Source: Neoarius graeffei (taxonomy: Eukaryota > Chordata > Actinopteri > Siluriformes > Ariidae). Taken from it: DNA of 64,000 nucleotides. The first letter of the stretch is position 1; the number at the start of each line of letters is the position of its first letter. The notes beneath the pieces were generated by a model. The model ran no database searches. It was not told the origin of the DNA and saw only the letters and a program-made list of their open reading frames with translations. The position numbers were made by a program, and so were the translations under genes. Below, one piece after another: positions 10,970 through 22,193 of this stretch. The stretch is taken from assembly GCF_027579695.1 (NCBI RefSeq), contig NC_083592.1, positions 36,028,714 through 36,092,713 of the forward strand. Direction: 5' to 3'.

Positions 10970-12460
10970 CATTAGAGGTTATCACTGAGGGTGACCCCAA
11001 AGAATCTGAAGCTGCTGACCCTCATTATAGCATCCCCATAGATGTAGATAGGGCTATGTACTGCACCCTTGAAGTCAATGACCAGTTTCCTTAGTTTTAC
11101 TGACATTAAGGCCAAGTTTACATTAGACCGTATCTGTCTCGTTTTCTTCGCGGATGCACTGTCCGTTTACATTAAACCGCCTGGAAACGCCGGGAAACGG
11201 GAATCCGCCAGGGTCCACGTATTCAATCCAGATCGTGTCAGCTCCGGTGCTGTGTAAACATTGAGATACGCGGATACACTGTGCTGAGCTCTAGCTGGCG
11301 TCGTCATTGGACAACGTCACTGTGACATCCACCTTCCTGATTCGCTGGCGTTGGTCATGTGACGCGACTGCTGAAAAACGGCGCGGACTTCCGCCTTGTA
11401 TCACCTTTCATTAAATAGTATAAAAGTATGAAAATACTGCAAATACTGATGCAAATACTGCCCATTGTGTACTTATGATTGTCTTTAGGCTTGCCATCCT
11501 TCCACTTGCAAGTGGTAAGTGATATGCGCTGGGATCACACACACAGCGGCTCAGTCCCGAAAACACTGCTAGTGTGCTTCACTCGCGCGCTCTGTGAGCT
11601 GCGCAGGGCCGGAGTGCGCACCCTCCAGAGGGCAATCACTGTTCAGGGCGAAGTGATTTGGAGCGCAGGATGCCTGCGGAGCCGAGCGTATCCGTGTATT
11701 GGTGTTGCTGTGTGCACGCAAATCATGTATTGGTGTTGCTGTGTGCACACTAATCATTTTAAAAACGTTAATCTGATGATCCGCTGATACGGTCTAATGT
11801 AAACATGGGCTAAGAGACAGGTTGTTGTCCTGACACCACTCTGCCAGAAAACTCACCTCCTCTCTGTCGGCCATTTCATCACTGATCAGGTCCACAATGG
11901 TGGTGTCGTCAGCAAATGTTATGATGGTACTGGAGCTGTATCAGGCCACACAGTCAAATGTGAACAAGGACTATAGCATCAGGCTCAGAACACTGCTCTG
12001 TGGATTGCTGGTGTTGAGGATCAGGGTGGAGGTGATGTTTCTGGCAATTCATACGTGTTGGGTTCTGTTGGTGAGGAAATCTATGATCCAGTTCCACAAT
12101 ATGGCACAGAGTCATAGATCTAGCAGTTTTTGCATCAGCTTGGATGGGATGACAGTGTTAAATGTCAAGCTGCAATCCACAAATAGTAGCCTGACATAGC
12201 TGCGTTTGTTCTCCAGGTGGTCCAGTATGGTGTGAAATGCGTGTGATATGGCATCCTCAGTGGATCTGTTGTGATGATAGGTAAATTGTAGTGAGTCCAA
12301 ACTGTCCAGGATGATGTCTTTAATGTTACACTAATGTAACATTACAATGTAATGTAATGTGTCCCGGCACCAGGCTCTCAAAGCACTTCATTACAATGCG
12401 AGTTTATGCCACTGGGCGATAGTCATTAAGACATCTCACTTGTTAAGGCAGCCCATGTGG
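10970..12460 (-). pseudogene. LINE reverse transcriptase domain relic, split by a MITE
   Basis: Minus-strand Rex1/L2/CR1-like RT. From the right: a worn NDYRPVA-type motif near 12430; LQFTYHHNRSTEDAISH; RT motif A (LLFVDCSLTFNTVIPSKL) at about 12200-12130; a WIIDFLTNRTQ segment; and RT motif C (TFADDTTIVDLISDE) near 11910-11870. In-frame stops occur, so it is dead. The MITE at 11110-11810 interrupts it just past the motif-C region. The left part (10970-11109) continues the sequence. The C-terminal remainder is at 9835-10110. Confidence 0.88.
11110..11810. mobile_element. MITE family 1, Harbinger-like (3-bp TSD)
   Basis: A 701-bp non-autonomous element with 3-bp target duplications TAA (11107-11109 and 11811-11813). 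Its terminal inverted repeats read GTTTACATTAGACCGTATC. No transposase is encoded; open frames inside recur as shadows in all copies. The right part holds a duplicated block of about 28 bp (GTATTGGTGTTGCTGTGTGC twice). Other copies are at 18891, 27069 and 39749. The 3-bp TWA-type duplication suggests a PIF/Harbinger helper. Confidence 0.9.
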
Positions 12461-12524
12461 TTGTATCAGCTAGAGACGAATGATCATTCTTAATGCACTG
12501 CTGTCTGAGGGATTAGAGATCACG

Positions 12525-12892
12525 GGTGTTAGCTTAGGCTTGTGCCCTTGCCCTTTATGCACCGAAATTCCTCCAGATTCCTTGAAACATTTAATGATAT
12601 TATGCACCATAGAGAGTGAAATATCCAAATCCATTCCTATCTTTCATTGAGGAACGTTGTTTTTAAACATTTCAATAATTGGAGATCCTTGGACCATCTT
12701 TGCTCCTCAAAGACTAGTCCTTTCCTGGCTACTGCTTTTGTAGCAAATCAGTCATTATAATCACCTGCTGGCATCACCTGTTTCAAATCACATTATTATT
12801 TACATGTTTTAACAACACATTCCAAAATAAGTTGGACAGGGGCAATTTAGAGCTAGCCCCCATCCCAACTTTTTTTTAGAATGTGTTGCAGG
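12525..12892. mobile_element. Tc1/mariner-like fragment
   Basis: Resembles a common fish element by the GCACCGAAATTCCTCCAGAT stretch and the TCCCAACTTTTTT terminus. A hairpin between AACACATTCCAAAATAAGTT (about 12813) and its near-complement ending 12890 suggests two element ends meeting head to head. Boundaries are approximate. Confidence 0.5.
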
Positions 12893-12927
12893 ACGGAAAT
12901 GCAGGAATGGATGTATAATTAACAGAT

Positions 12928-13243
12928 GAAATGAAGTTGGCCAGACAAATAATGTTGGGCGTTCCAATTCATCCCAAAGGTGTGTGTTTTGAGGCCAGCG
13001 CTCTGTGCAGGCCACTCGAGTTATACTACAACCTTGGCAAATCATGTCTTCATGGACCTTGCTTTGTGCACAGGGGCAATATCATGCTGGAACATGTTTG
13101 GGGCTGTTAGTTCCAGTAAAGGAAAATCTTAATGTTACAGTGGACAAAGATATTCTAGACAATTGTGTGCTTCCAACTTTGGGAAAGTCCCACATATGGG
13201 TGATGTCTAGGAGTCCACATACTTTTGGCTATATAGTGCATCA
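12928..13243. mobile_element. Tc1/mariner-like fragment, second family
   Basis: Ends in GTCCACATACTTTTGGCTAT followed by ATAGTGC, the hallmark terminus of a widespread fish Tc1-type family. The left terminus is not clear. Confidence 0.55.
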
Positions 13244-14224
13244 GTCCACATCAGACATTTTGCCATAATCAGTTTTCAGATTTAGTTGTCATTTCAGTAG
13301 TAAAACTTTTTACTTTCAAGCATGCCAACAGTGATGTGCCTATTTCCCTGTAACATGCTCTCAGAACATGATTTATTGAATCCTACCTTGGTCTTAAGGA
13401 GTATCCATAAAAAGCTCAGCTTAGCTGTACAGAGGTGCCCCTTTAACTGTAAGGTCACTAGTGGCCACTTTCTCGCTGGAAGTGAATAATGAATGGAGAT
13501 CTCTAACCTCTTCATGAAAACATTTGCAAAACAGCACAAGTGAACTCTTCTGTCCAGTTCAAAAACAAGAACGCAGACTTTGTATTCAAAGCATGCGATT
13601 TGATTGATTTTATCTGGTGGTATTTTTATGCAATAGAGGAGATACCTACTACACAAGTGGAATTTCAATGGCTTGTTTGAAGGGCCACAAATTCAAGTAC
13701 TACATCAACAAAATCTTGCTAGCTTCTACTTCCATAAGTGTACAACAGGGAAATGAAAAGAGCTTTGACACAGGATTCTGGAGCCCATATTCAGTTTTAC
13801 AGCTGAAGGAAAAACTGAGTTTTGCATGGTTACACAACAGTGTTTGATACCCTAATCCTCTGAGCTAGCTCATGTGTACAATCAAATTGCACAGCTTTAA
13901 GGTTTACTGAAGCCCAGTTTCACTGAACCATATCTTCATCGCTCCACCCTTTTCCACACATATATGCTTAGTTCCTGACTATGTTTTGTTCAGATTTTAA
14001 TGTAAGCTTACAAACTACATATTTGCAAAATTAATTTAGCACAATACAATTCATTATGACAAGTTCCAAGTATGCACAATGTAATGTCACATTTTCAAAA
14101 ATACTTAAAATGCAGCTGCTACAAAGAGTGGTTTTATGGAGTGGAAACAAACAGATCTTTTATAGTGTGTCTTCAAAAGTTTGGATTATACTGACCCACC
14201 TTTCTCACAAAAGTAGTGGCTTAC
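13244..14224. other. Intergenic, no gene seen
   Basis: No repeat was recognised. Minus-strand (124 codons, 13294-13668) and plus-strand (76 codons, 13617-13847) open frames overlap but have no motif or splice support. Confidence 0.4.
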
Positions 14225-14325
14225 ATAAAAGTTAACGAAAGAGTCTTCTTGGTCTTTGGAGCAGGACTCTGCATGCTCTCTTTGAAGCATGACCATATAT
14301 TCTCAGGATGCTCTGCAGCAGCCAT
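14225..14325 (-). CDS. Candidate first coding exon, unknown gene
   Basis: A possible first exon on the minus strand. The ATG (14325-14323) has a strong context, GAGCCATGG. It opens a 33-codon frame starting MAAAEHPENIWSCFKES and ends at a good donor, GTAAGC, at 14224-14219. The peptide is hydrophilic and lysine-rich toward its end. It lies in non-repeat sequence. I do not recognise the protein, and no second exon was identified downstream. A chance frame remains quite possible. Confidence 0.25.
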
Positions 14326-14839
14326 GGCTCCAGGCTAGAAGAACAGGTAACAAGACTTTCCCACACAGCCTGAGTGCTCGCTTACACTGCTAACTTCCTG
14401 ACTCCAGCTAACTTCCAGCTATGAATGAGGAAAGAGAATAAAACTCAAAGAGCTTCAAAGTAGTTTCCAGGTTAGGTGTCCTCTGAAATGCTTTCAGATA
14501 AAAACACAGCTAGAGGTCTGCTGCTACATAAAGACATGTAAAAGCATGGCATTTTGATGATGATCTTTTCCTATAGGTTGGAAAAAGACTTTCAGTTTTT
14601 GAGCCATGGTCTTGACTTTCAGTCTCGTGAACCATTTTATAAGCCAAATGCTAAGATAATTTCAGCAGTGAGATGCAAACAATCCACAGGGGTCTCCATC
14701 ATGACTCAGCTTTAACAAGGCTGGGGATAGACAGTTTCAAATTATCAGGTTGAAGTGTTAATAAATATTTTTCTTTCTGCATTTTGGGTTTGTGTGGACT
14801 GGTAAAGGTAGTCTAAAGGAAAACCTAGGTTGTAATTCT

Positions 14840-15180
14840 CCATCCATCCATTATCTGTAGCCACTTATCCTGTCCTACAAGGTCGCAGGCAAGATGGAGC
14901 CTATACAAGCTAACTATGGGCGAGAGGCAGGGTACATCCTGGACAAGTTGCCAGGTCATCACAGGGCTGACATATAGACACCCATTCACACTCACGGTCA
15001 ATTCAGAGCCACCAATTAGCCTAACCTGCATGTCTTTGGATTGTGGGGGAAACCAGAGCACCCGGAGGAAACCCACGCGGACAGCATGCAAACTCCACAC
15101 AGAAAGGCCCTCGTCGGCCGGTGGGCTCGAATCCAGGACCTTCTTGCTCTAAGGCGACAGCGCTAACCACTACACCACCA
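14840..15180 (-). mobile_element. V-SINE copy
   Basis: Minus-strand V-SINE, full head to tail, with CCATC tail repeats at the left. Flanked by the duplication GTTGTAATTCT (14829-14839 and 15181-15191). Confidence 0.93.
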
Positions 15181-15194
15181 GTTGTAATTCTTCT

Positions 15195-15755
15195 TATTCT
15201 TCTTTCAGCTGTTCCCATTAGGGGTCGACATAGTGGATAATGTCCCTCCATCTCTTTCTGTCTTCCGTATCTTCTTCTGTCACACCAGTCGTCCACATGT
15301 CCTCCTTCACCACATCCATAAATCTCATCTTTGGTCTTTCTATTTTCTTTCTACTGGGCAACTCCATCTCTAGCATTCTTTTCCCAATATACCCTGGATC
15401 TCTCCTCTGTACGTATCCAAACCATCTCAATCTCACCTCTCTCACATTGTCTCCAAGTCGTCCTACATGTGCTGTCCCTCTAATATTCTCACTTCTAATT
15501 TTGTCCAACTTTGTCACTCCCAATGAAAATCTCAACATCTTCAGCTCTGCTACCTCCAGTTCAGCCTCCTGTCCTTTTGTCAGTGCCAGTGTCTCCAAAC
15601 CATACAACATCGCTGGTCTTACTACTGTCTTGTACACTTTCCCTTTCACTTTTGCTGGCAACCTTCTGTCACAAATCACTTCTGACACTCTCCTCTATCC
15701 ATTCCAACCTGCTTGCACTCTCTTCTTCACGTCTCCTCCATGCTCACCATTACTC
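15195..15755 (-). pseudogene. RTE-type LINE C-terminal fragment
   Basis: A minus-strand open frame of 156 codons (15688-15218) matches the C-terminus of fish RTE-like LINE proteins: YKTVVRPAMLYGLETLALT, then ELKMLRFSLGVTKLDKI, then LRWFGYVQRRD. The LINE 3' tail follows on the minus strand and ends in GAA-rich repeats (TTCTTATTCTTC on the plus strand). The endonuclease and RT core are missing, so this is a 5'-truncated insertion. A second copy lies at 58381-58752. Confidence 0.88.
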
Positions 15756-16314
15756 TGAGTTACATGTTGGTCCTGGGATTGAGATGCTGGCCTCTTCTGC
15801 CCCTCGGACCTGCTTGATCCATCCTGGTGCCCTGTGTCTGGTTGGAGTTTTATCGCATCGCTCCTGTGGAGGACGGCCCCATGAGGACAGTTGAGGGTTA
15901 CACCTGGAGGATGCTCTGGACTCTTACAGTAATGCTTTTATGGCTGAGGACTACAGTTGACTTGCTAACTTTAGGACTGCAGTTGTCATGAACAGTTTTG
16001 CACTCAAGTTTCCATCAATGAAGAGTTATAACATCAACGAAACTGTCTTCATGTTAAAACTGTTAATTTTATAGTCATGCTGTCTGTTGTTGCCCAAATG
16101 AGGATGGGTTCCCTTTTGAGTCTGGTTCCTCTCGAGGTTTCTTCCTCATGTCGTCTGAGGGAGTTTTTCCTTGCCACTGTCGCCACAGGCTTGCTCATTG
16201 GGGATAGATTAGGGATAAAATTAGCTCATGTTTTAAGTCGTTCAAATTCTGTAAAGCTGCTTTGCAACAATGTTTATTGTTAAAAGCGCTATACAAATAA
16301 ACTTGACTTGACTT
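15756..16314 (+). mobile_element. LINE 3' untranslated tail
   Basis: Plus-strand non-coding 3' end of a fish LINE. It includes the conserved stretch TCTGAGGGAGTTTTTCCTTG and ends AAAGCGCTATACAAATAAAC with short CTTGA repeats. No protein-coding part precedes it. Confidence 0.75.
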
Positions 16315-16999
16315 TGTACAGTTGACCTCAGATATTTGAACTCCTCCTGTAATTATTACAACCTAATAAAAATATGCAGATGCATTTTGGTTCAGGTCAG
16401 CGTTGAACATTTAAGTTTTTCTGAATATATTGCACTGTGTCTAGTGGGACCAGTTACTGCCTGTAACGATTCTGTAGCAACAGAGAATCAACAAACACTT
16501 CAAGATTGCTATTCAGCAACCTGTCATTTAGGACAATTTTCAAGAATGAAATGAAATCCACTCATGCAAAAAAGATCACATTCAGTCTTAAATTACTTGT
16601 ATTTCAAGAACAGAAAAACATCCTAACATATGGACATAAACAGGGGTTAAACTGAGGTGGCAGCACCAGGGAGTGGAACTCCTGCACCTTTGGTTTATAG
16701 AAACAGTAAGAGGAGTTGATTGAAATCTGATAGAAACATAAAGAATGGCATAAAAGTGGTAATGTTGATGCAATAAGGTTTCAAACAGTTTTCTCGAGAA
16801 ATGTTTTTCTTTGAAGATTGTAAAATAAATTCAGTCAGTCAAGGCACATTGAACTGCTTTACTGGTGGATTGCTCTTTCCTGGGAAATAATCAGAAGATA
16901 TTTTGACCTCAAACTAGCGAATAAACTTTGGTTAAACTAAGACCATAACACAGAAATGGATCAAAGTTGATTTCAAAATACTAAACACTTTCTGGAAGC
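16315..16999. other. Intergenic, no gene seen
   Basis: No recognised coding region. The last 13 bp are the left duplication of the following V-SINE. Confidence 0.45.
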
Positions 17000-17375
17000 G
17001 GGCGGCATGGTGGCGTAGTGGTTAGCGCTGTCGCCTCACAGCAAGAAGGTCCGGGTTCGAGCCCCGTGGCTGGCGAGGGCCTTTCTGTGTGGAGTTTGCA
17101 TGTTCTCCCCGTGTCCGCGTGGGTTTCCTCCGGGTGCTCCGGTTTCCCCCACAGTCCAAAGACATGCAGGTTAGGTTAACTGGTGACTCTAAATTGACCG
17201 TAGGTGTGAATGTGAGTGTGAATGGTTGTCTGTGTCTATGTGTCAGCCCTGTGATGACCTGGCGACTTGTCCAGGGTGTACCCCGCCTTTCACCCGTAGT
17301 CAGCTGGGACAGGCTCCAGCTTGCCTGCGACCCTGTAGAAGCATAAAGCAGCTAGAGATAATGAGATGAGATGAG
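17000..17375 (+). mobile_element. V-SINE copy, full length
   Basis: Full-length plus-strand V-SINE. The tRNA-like head has a box A-like TGGCGTAGTGGTTAGCGC and box B-like GGGTTCGAGCCCC. The conserved V-core (GTGGAGTTTGCATGTTCTCC through AGTCCAAAGACATGCAGG) follows, then a LINE-like tail ending in ATGAG repeats. The duplication ACTTTCTGGAAGC (16987-16999 and 17376-17388) brackets it exactly. This is a good reference copy for the window. Confidence 0.96.
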
Positions 17376-17388
17376 ACTTTCTGGAAGC

Positions 17389-18829
17389 CTAGAGTTAGCA
17401 ATAGCCAAATCATTTTCTGCACCCGAAAATAAACTCCAGTTTAAACTGCACAAACTTCCTAAAGGATTGACAAGGCAAATCTTATCAGCTTTTCCAGCAG
17501 TCGTAGTGCAGATGGGTCAATGGTTCAAACACAGGCTCTGGTCAAACACCTTCACGATTCACTTTCACTCTGCTTGCGCCTTGTAAATGCTTACATCATG
17601 TTCAATGCCTTGATGTCACCATACAGAGTAACCAATAAAAAACAATTCACCTATTTATCTGGGTCACTCTGATCACAAAGCCTGTAAGTGATTGACAACT
17701 GTTTATATCACTGCATGGCCCGTCTAAAACCAGGGGTTAGATTTTCACATTGGCAGGATACTGCTTGGTTTTATTTTCTCTGCAGATTCAGAACCTTCAG
17801 GAAACGCCTGAAGACACACCTCTTCTAAAGCATTTGAACACTGGCACACAGTTACGTACAACTTTTTCCTTCTGAACACTCCTCCTAGGAATATTACTAT
17901 TGTGTTTGGGTGTATTTACTTGTGACTCTCTCTGTTCCTCAGACAACAAGTACGAGTAAGAGCTTGATGCAATTAATCCAAGATGTACAGTGGTTGCAAC
18001 TGTTGAGAAACTTATTTTGCTTCCAACTAATCTCAGCAAACAAATGAGAGCTAAGGGGAAAAAAGGTTATTTTCCTCTTAAACAAAGAGAAGACTTATAG
18101 AAAGGGGCCTCTCTCTCTCTCTCTCTCTCTCTCGGATAAATAAACCCCCTGCTCTCATTTCCTATGAGGACGTAAAGCAAGGAAGCAAAGGTTAGGCCAT
18201 GAGGTCATTTTCACATACGGCTGGTTACATGTGAGCTGTGCCACACGTTTATTGCAAAACTTGTGCCTGGAACCAATCAACATGGTGGAAAACTTCTGAA
18301 GGATCACCGGGCTGAGCTGAGAATTATTCACCAGTGACTCAACCAAGGGTGGTTCTGTTTAGTTATGCCATCTAAACTTGACAATACACTCAAACTAAAC
18401 ATTAACATAAGGCACACACTTATTCAAAATGTGTTTAGAATAAATTTCCATTGAAGGCTCTATTCATATTTGTGTCCATTTGTAATCACGGATAATGTCT
18501 ATAGTAGCAATTTAATTAGTGCTTTCAAAACTCTGAGATGTCTTGAATTAACTGTATCATAGTTCTGTCATTCTTGAAAATGTGATTGCACAAACCTGAA
18601 GAAAAAAGAAGTGGAAATTCACTACCCTAAATGACGAGAAGCTTCAGTGTTAACTCATTCAGATAATAATAATAATAATAATAATAAGGGGAGGGCATTG
18701 TATGTGTGCTCACATCCCCAGATAATTCCTCTGTGCTCTAATGTACATGTGACAAAGGCTTTAAATTCCCTAAATGTACAATACATTTATATTCAACTAC
18801 TTGATGAATGAAATGCTAATGTAGCCACT
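17389..18829. other. Mostly unique, with possible LINE tail
   Basis: At about 17780-17830 the frame reads FRTFRKRLKTHLF, resembling the extreme C-terminus of fish L2-type LINE proteins; this is a weak call. A (CT)n run is at 18112-18135 and an (AAT)n run at 18666-18687. Nothing else was recognised. Confidence 0.35.
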
Positions 18830-19868
18830 GATTATCCATCTGGGTCATGTGGGAAGCTGAAGGCTTCAGGCATGACTTCAGCTGACTTTAGGCCAAGTTT
18901 ACATTAGACCGTATCTGTCTCGTTTTCTTCGCGGATGCACTGTCCGTTTACATTAAAACGCCTGGAAACGCCGGGAAACAGGAATCCGCCAGCGTCCACG
19001 TATTCAATCCAGATCGTGTCGGCTCCAGTGCTGTGTAAACATTGAGGATACGCGGATACGCTGTGCTGAGCTCTAGCTGGCATCGTCATTGGACAACGTC
19101 ACTGTGACATCCACCTTCCTGATTCGCTGGCGTTGGTCATGTGACGTGACTGCTGAAAAACGGCGCGGACTTCCGCCTTGTATCACCTTTCATTAAAGAG
19201 TATAAAAGTATGAAAATACTGCAAATACTGATGCAAATACTGCCCATTGTGTAGTTATGATGGTCTTTAGGCTTGCCATCCTTCCACTTGCAAGTGGTAA
19301 GTGATATGCACTGGGATCACACACACAGCGGCTCAGTCCCGAATCACTGCTCGTGTGCTATACTCGCGCGCTCTGTGAGCTGCGCAGGGCCGGAGTGCGC
19401 ACCCTCCAGAGGGCACTCGCTGTTCAGGGCGGAGTGATTTGGAGCGCAGGATGCCTGCGGAGCCGAGCGTATCCGTGTATTGGTGTTGCTGTGTGCACGC
19501 GAATCGTGTATTGGTGTTGCTGTGTGCACGCTAATCGTTTTAAAAACGTTAATCTGATGATCCGCTGATACGGTCTAATGTAAACCCCACCTTAGGCAAG
19601 AGGTGGGATACACCCCATGCAGGTCATCAATCTATCACAGGGCTATCACAGATGAACAACCATTCACACTCATGTTCACACCTGTAGCCAGTTGACCTAA
19701 TCTGCATGTCTTTGGACTGTGGGAGGAAACTAGAGCACCCAAAAGAAACCCATACTGGCACGGGGAGAACAAACTCCGCGCAGAAAGACTCCAGTCAGCT
19801 GTGAAGTTCAAACCCAGAAACGTCTTTCAGTGAGGCAACAGTGCTGATCACGACACCACTCTGCCACC
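18830..19868 (-). mobile_element. V-SINE copy split by a MITE
   Basis: Minus-strand worn V-SINE. Its tail side (18830-18890) and its core and head (19592-19868) are separated by the MITE at 18891-19591. Boundaries are approximate because the copy is diverged. Confidence 0.8.
18891..19591. mobile_element. MITE family 1, copy 2
   Basis: A 701-bp copy of the 11110 element in the same orientation, with target duplication TTA (18888-18890 and 19592-19594). Nested in a V-SINE. Confidence 0.92.
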
Positions 19869-19884
19869 TTCATATTAATACTTA

Positions 19885-20432
19885 GGGGAGAGCAGGAAGA
19901 CTTGGGACAAGTTTTCAGCTTTTGTAGATTGTGTGAAATTCTTTGCAGATAGCATCACATTCATATTGCATTACAGTGTATTTACTATACCCTCTTACCA
20001 CGACATTAGTTTCTCAGCTTGTCACACATACTGGCCTTCAGACTTCACCTTTTCTGTTATTATTGTTTGCAGGGAGACATGAGACATTGAGGGGAGATAT
20101 GGGACATTATTTAGGGAGACTTGGGTACATAGTGGGGAGACATGGAACAAAAATAAAATACAGAGGTTTACATGTTTAAATTTTTATTTATTATCAAAAA
20201 TTGTAACATATGAACTGTATGAACACACAATGCTGATACAGCGATAGAAAAATGCCAATTTACCCAAAACCTGACTCGATAAAACAGTTTCATTCTCAAG
20301 AAGGAGTGAAATAAACTTCATCTTCATGCAGGTACATGCCCACATTTTTAACAGACATCTTTAAACAATTTTATATTTGCAAAAAAGAAAAAAAAAAGAA
20401 AAAACCTGTAACTGAACTGTCCCAACTCTCCC
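19885..20432. mobile_element. MITE with GGGAGAG ends
   Basis: A 548-bp element bounded by GGGGAGAGC and CTCTCCC, flanked by TTA on both sides (19882-19884 and 20433-20435). The subterminal motif TTGGGACA is inverted at the two ends. The short internal open frame (19943-20179) has no recognised domain. Confidence 0.65.
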
Positions 20433-20808
20433 TTACAGTAGCTTCCCCAAATTAGCAATGGATTTTGGTGTTTCTCAAGCCTGCCCTGACTCCCAAAATT
20501 TCCTGACATGCCAGAAGCAAATCATTAGCAAGTGTAAATGTGTTTCAGGGTTCTAACAAGACCAAAATATCAGCATAGTGGCACCAGTCATAACAGCCGG
20601 GGGTTCGGGGGCCGCCTTAGGCCCTCAAAAGCTCACAGGTTCTACATGCTCAGAAATGCATTCTAGTGCATTTCCTGGCACTTGCATGCCTCCCTGAAAA
20701 TCATTCTTTTTTGGTAATATTAATGAGATTTTTTTTTTCCAAAAGTTGCTGTGATTTGTTTTTGATTGAAGACTTATTGTAATTAATATTCAGCTACATT
20801 AGTGACAT
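20433..20808. other. Intergenic, no gene seen
   Basis: Nothing recognised. It ends in the left duplication of the next V-SINE. Confidence 0.45.
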
Positions 20809-21183
20809 CTCATCTCATCTCATTATCTCTAGCCGCTTTATCCTTCTACAGGGTCGCAGGCAAGCTGGAGCCTATCCCAGCTGACTACGGGCGAAAGGCG
20901 GGGTACACCCTGGACAAGTCGCCAGGTCATCACAGGGCTGACACATAGACACAGACAACCATTCACACTCACATTCACACCTACGGTCAATTTAGAGTCA
21001 CCAGTTAACCTAACCTGCATGTCTTTGGACTGTGGGGGAAACCGGAGCACCCGGAGGAAACCCACGCGGACACGGGGAGAACATGCAAACTCCGCACAGA
21101 AAGGCCCTCGCCAGCCATGGGGCTCGAACCCGGACCTTCTTGCTGTGAGGTGACAGCGCTAACCACTACACCACCGTGCCACC
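20809..21183 (-). mobile_element. V-SINE copy, full length
   Basis: Full-length minus-strand V-SINE bracketed by ACATTAGTGACAT (20796-20808 and 21184-21196). Confidence 0.96.
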
Positions 21184-21196
21184 ACATTAGTGACAT

Positions 21197-21782
21197 ATAG
21201 AATAAAAATAAAACAACCAGTTGATGTTCACCAAGTGTCAGCTTTATTTTCAGCTTCAGCCATTCAATTACAATACACGACTCTCCAGATCTAACTCAGG
21301 GATGGCTTAACTATGTGCATAGCGTGTAAGCACCTCTTAACATGGATGGCACTTTACCGCGAACACAGCATAAGGAAGAAGGTAAACTGGACTAGCATGA
21401 TCAGTGACAATCTCCACACAAAACTACTCAGGCAGCTATGCACTGGACAGGGGGTGGAGTATGTCCAAATGTAGAACATTCTCATGGTGGCGTGCCATTG
21501 CCATGGCATAGGGATAACAAGAGAATATAAAACAGAAGATCACATTTTCAAGATTGTCAAGTCTTTTTATTAGTGTAGCAGCAACTTTTACAGGCATGTT
21601 GGCAATATTGTGGGCATAGCTATAAGGAAACATTGCATATCGGCCCAATACACTGAAAAGGCCTCGTTAGAACCCTGAATAAGACAAAGAATGTAGTGCA
21701 TTGATAGTCTAGGACAGGAAACACTGCAGACTTTAATTACAACCATAAATAAGGGCTTTATTACAAATGATAGCTGGCTGAA
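21197..21782. other. Intergenic, no gene seen
   Basis: Nothing recognised. Confidence 0.45.
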
Positions 21783-22055
21783 GATTCATTCATTCATCTT
21801 CAGTAACAGGTTTATCCTGGTCAGTGTCACTGGATGGAATGCCAGTACATCTCACAATACTATGAACACACACATTTGTACACTCATTCACATCTAAGGG
21901 CAATAAAGCATAACCAATCCACCTACCAGTGGGGGAAGTGGGTAGATGGAGAACTGAAAGGAAACCTAGAAGGACACAGGGCCAATATGCAAAAATCTAC
22001 ACAGACAGTAACCTAAGCTCAAGATTGAACTGGGGCCCCTTGAGCTGTGATAGTA
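21783..22055 (-). mobile_element. SINE, second V-SINE-like family, worn
   Basis: Starts with ATTC repeats, then GTAACAGGTTTATCCTGGTC, then a diverged core and a box B-like complement (GATTGAACTGG). It differs from the main family in its tail and middle. Related copies lie at 23950 and 32266. Confidence 0.6.
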
Positions 22056-22193
22056 TAAAAGATAAAAGATCTCATATTATTTTAATTCTGATAAATAGCA
22101 GTCAATAAGAGCAAAGTCAACAAAGATACTGTGTCTCAGAACAATGTGAGAATTAAAAATTAAAATCTAGAACACCACAAAGTAATGGTATAA

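Noticed and set aside
11479-11787. 102-codon frame MSLGLPSFHLQVV... and its recurrences
   Set aside because: Lies wholly inside MITE family 1 and recurs only with it; no known domain and frequent disruption between copies.
15218-15758. Plus-strand frames of 172 and 127 codons (Ser/Leu-rich)
   Set aside because: Shadows of the minus-strand RTE LINE frame, which carries the recognisable motifs.
17000-17375. tRNA gene suggested by box A and box B-like sequences
   Set aside because: The head is followed by the V-SINE core and tail and recurs about twenty times with target duplications; these are SINE promoters, not tRNAs.
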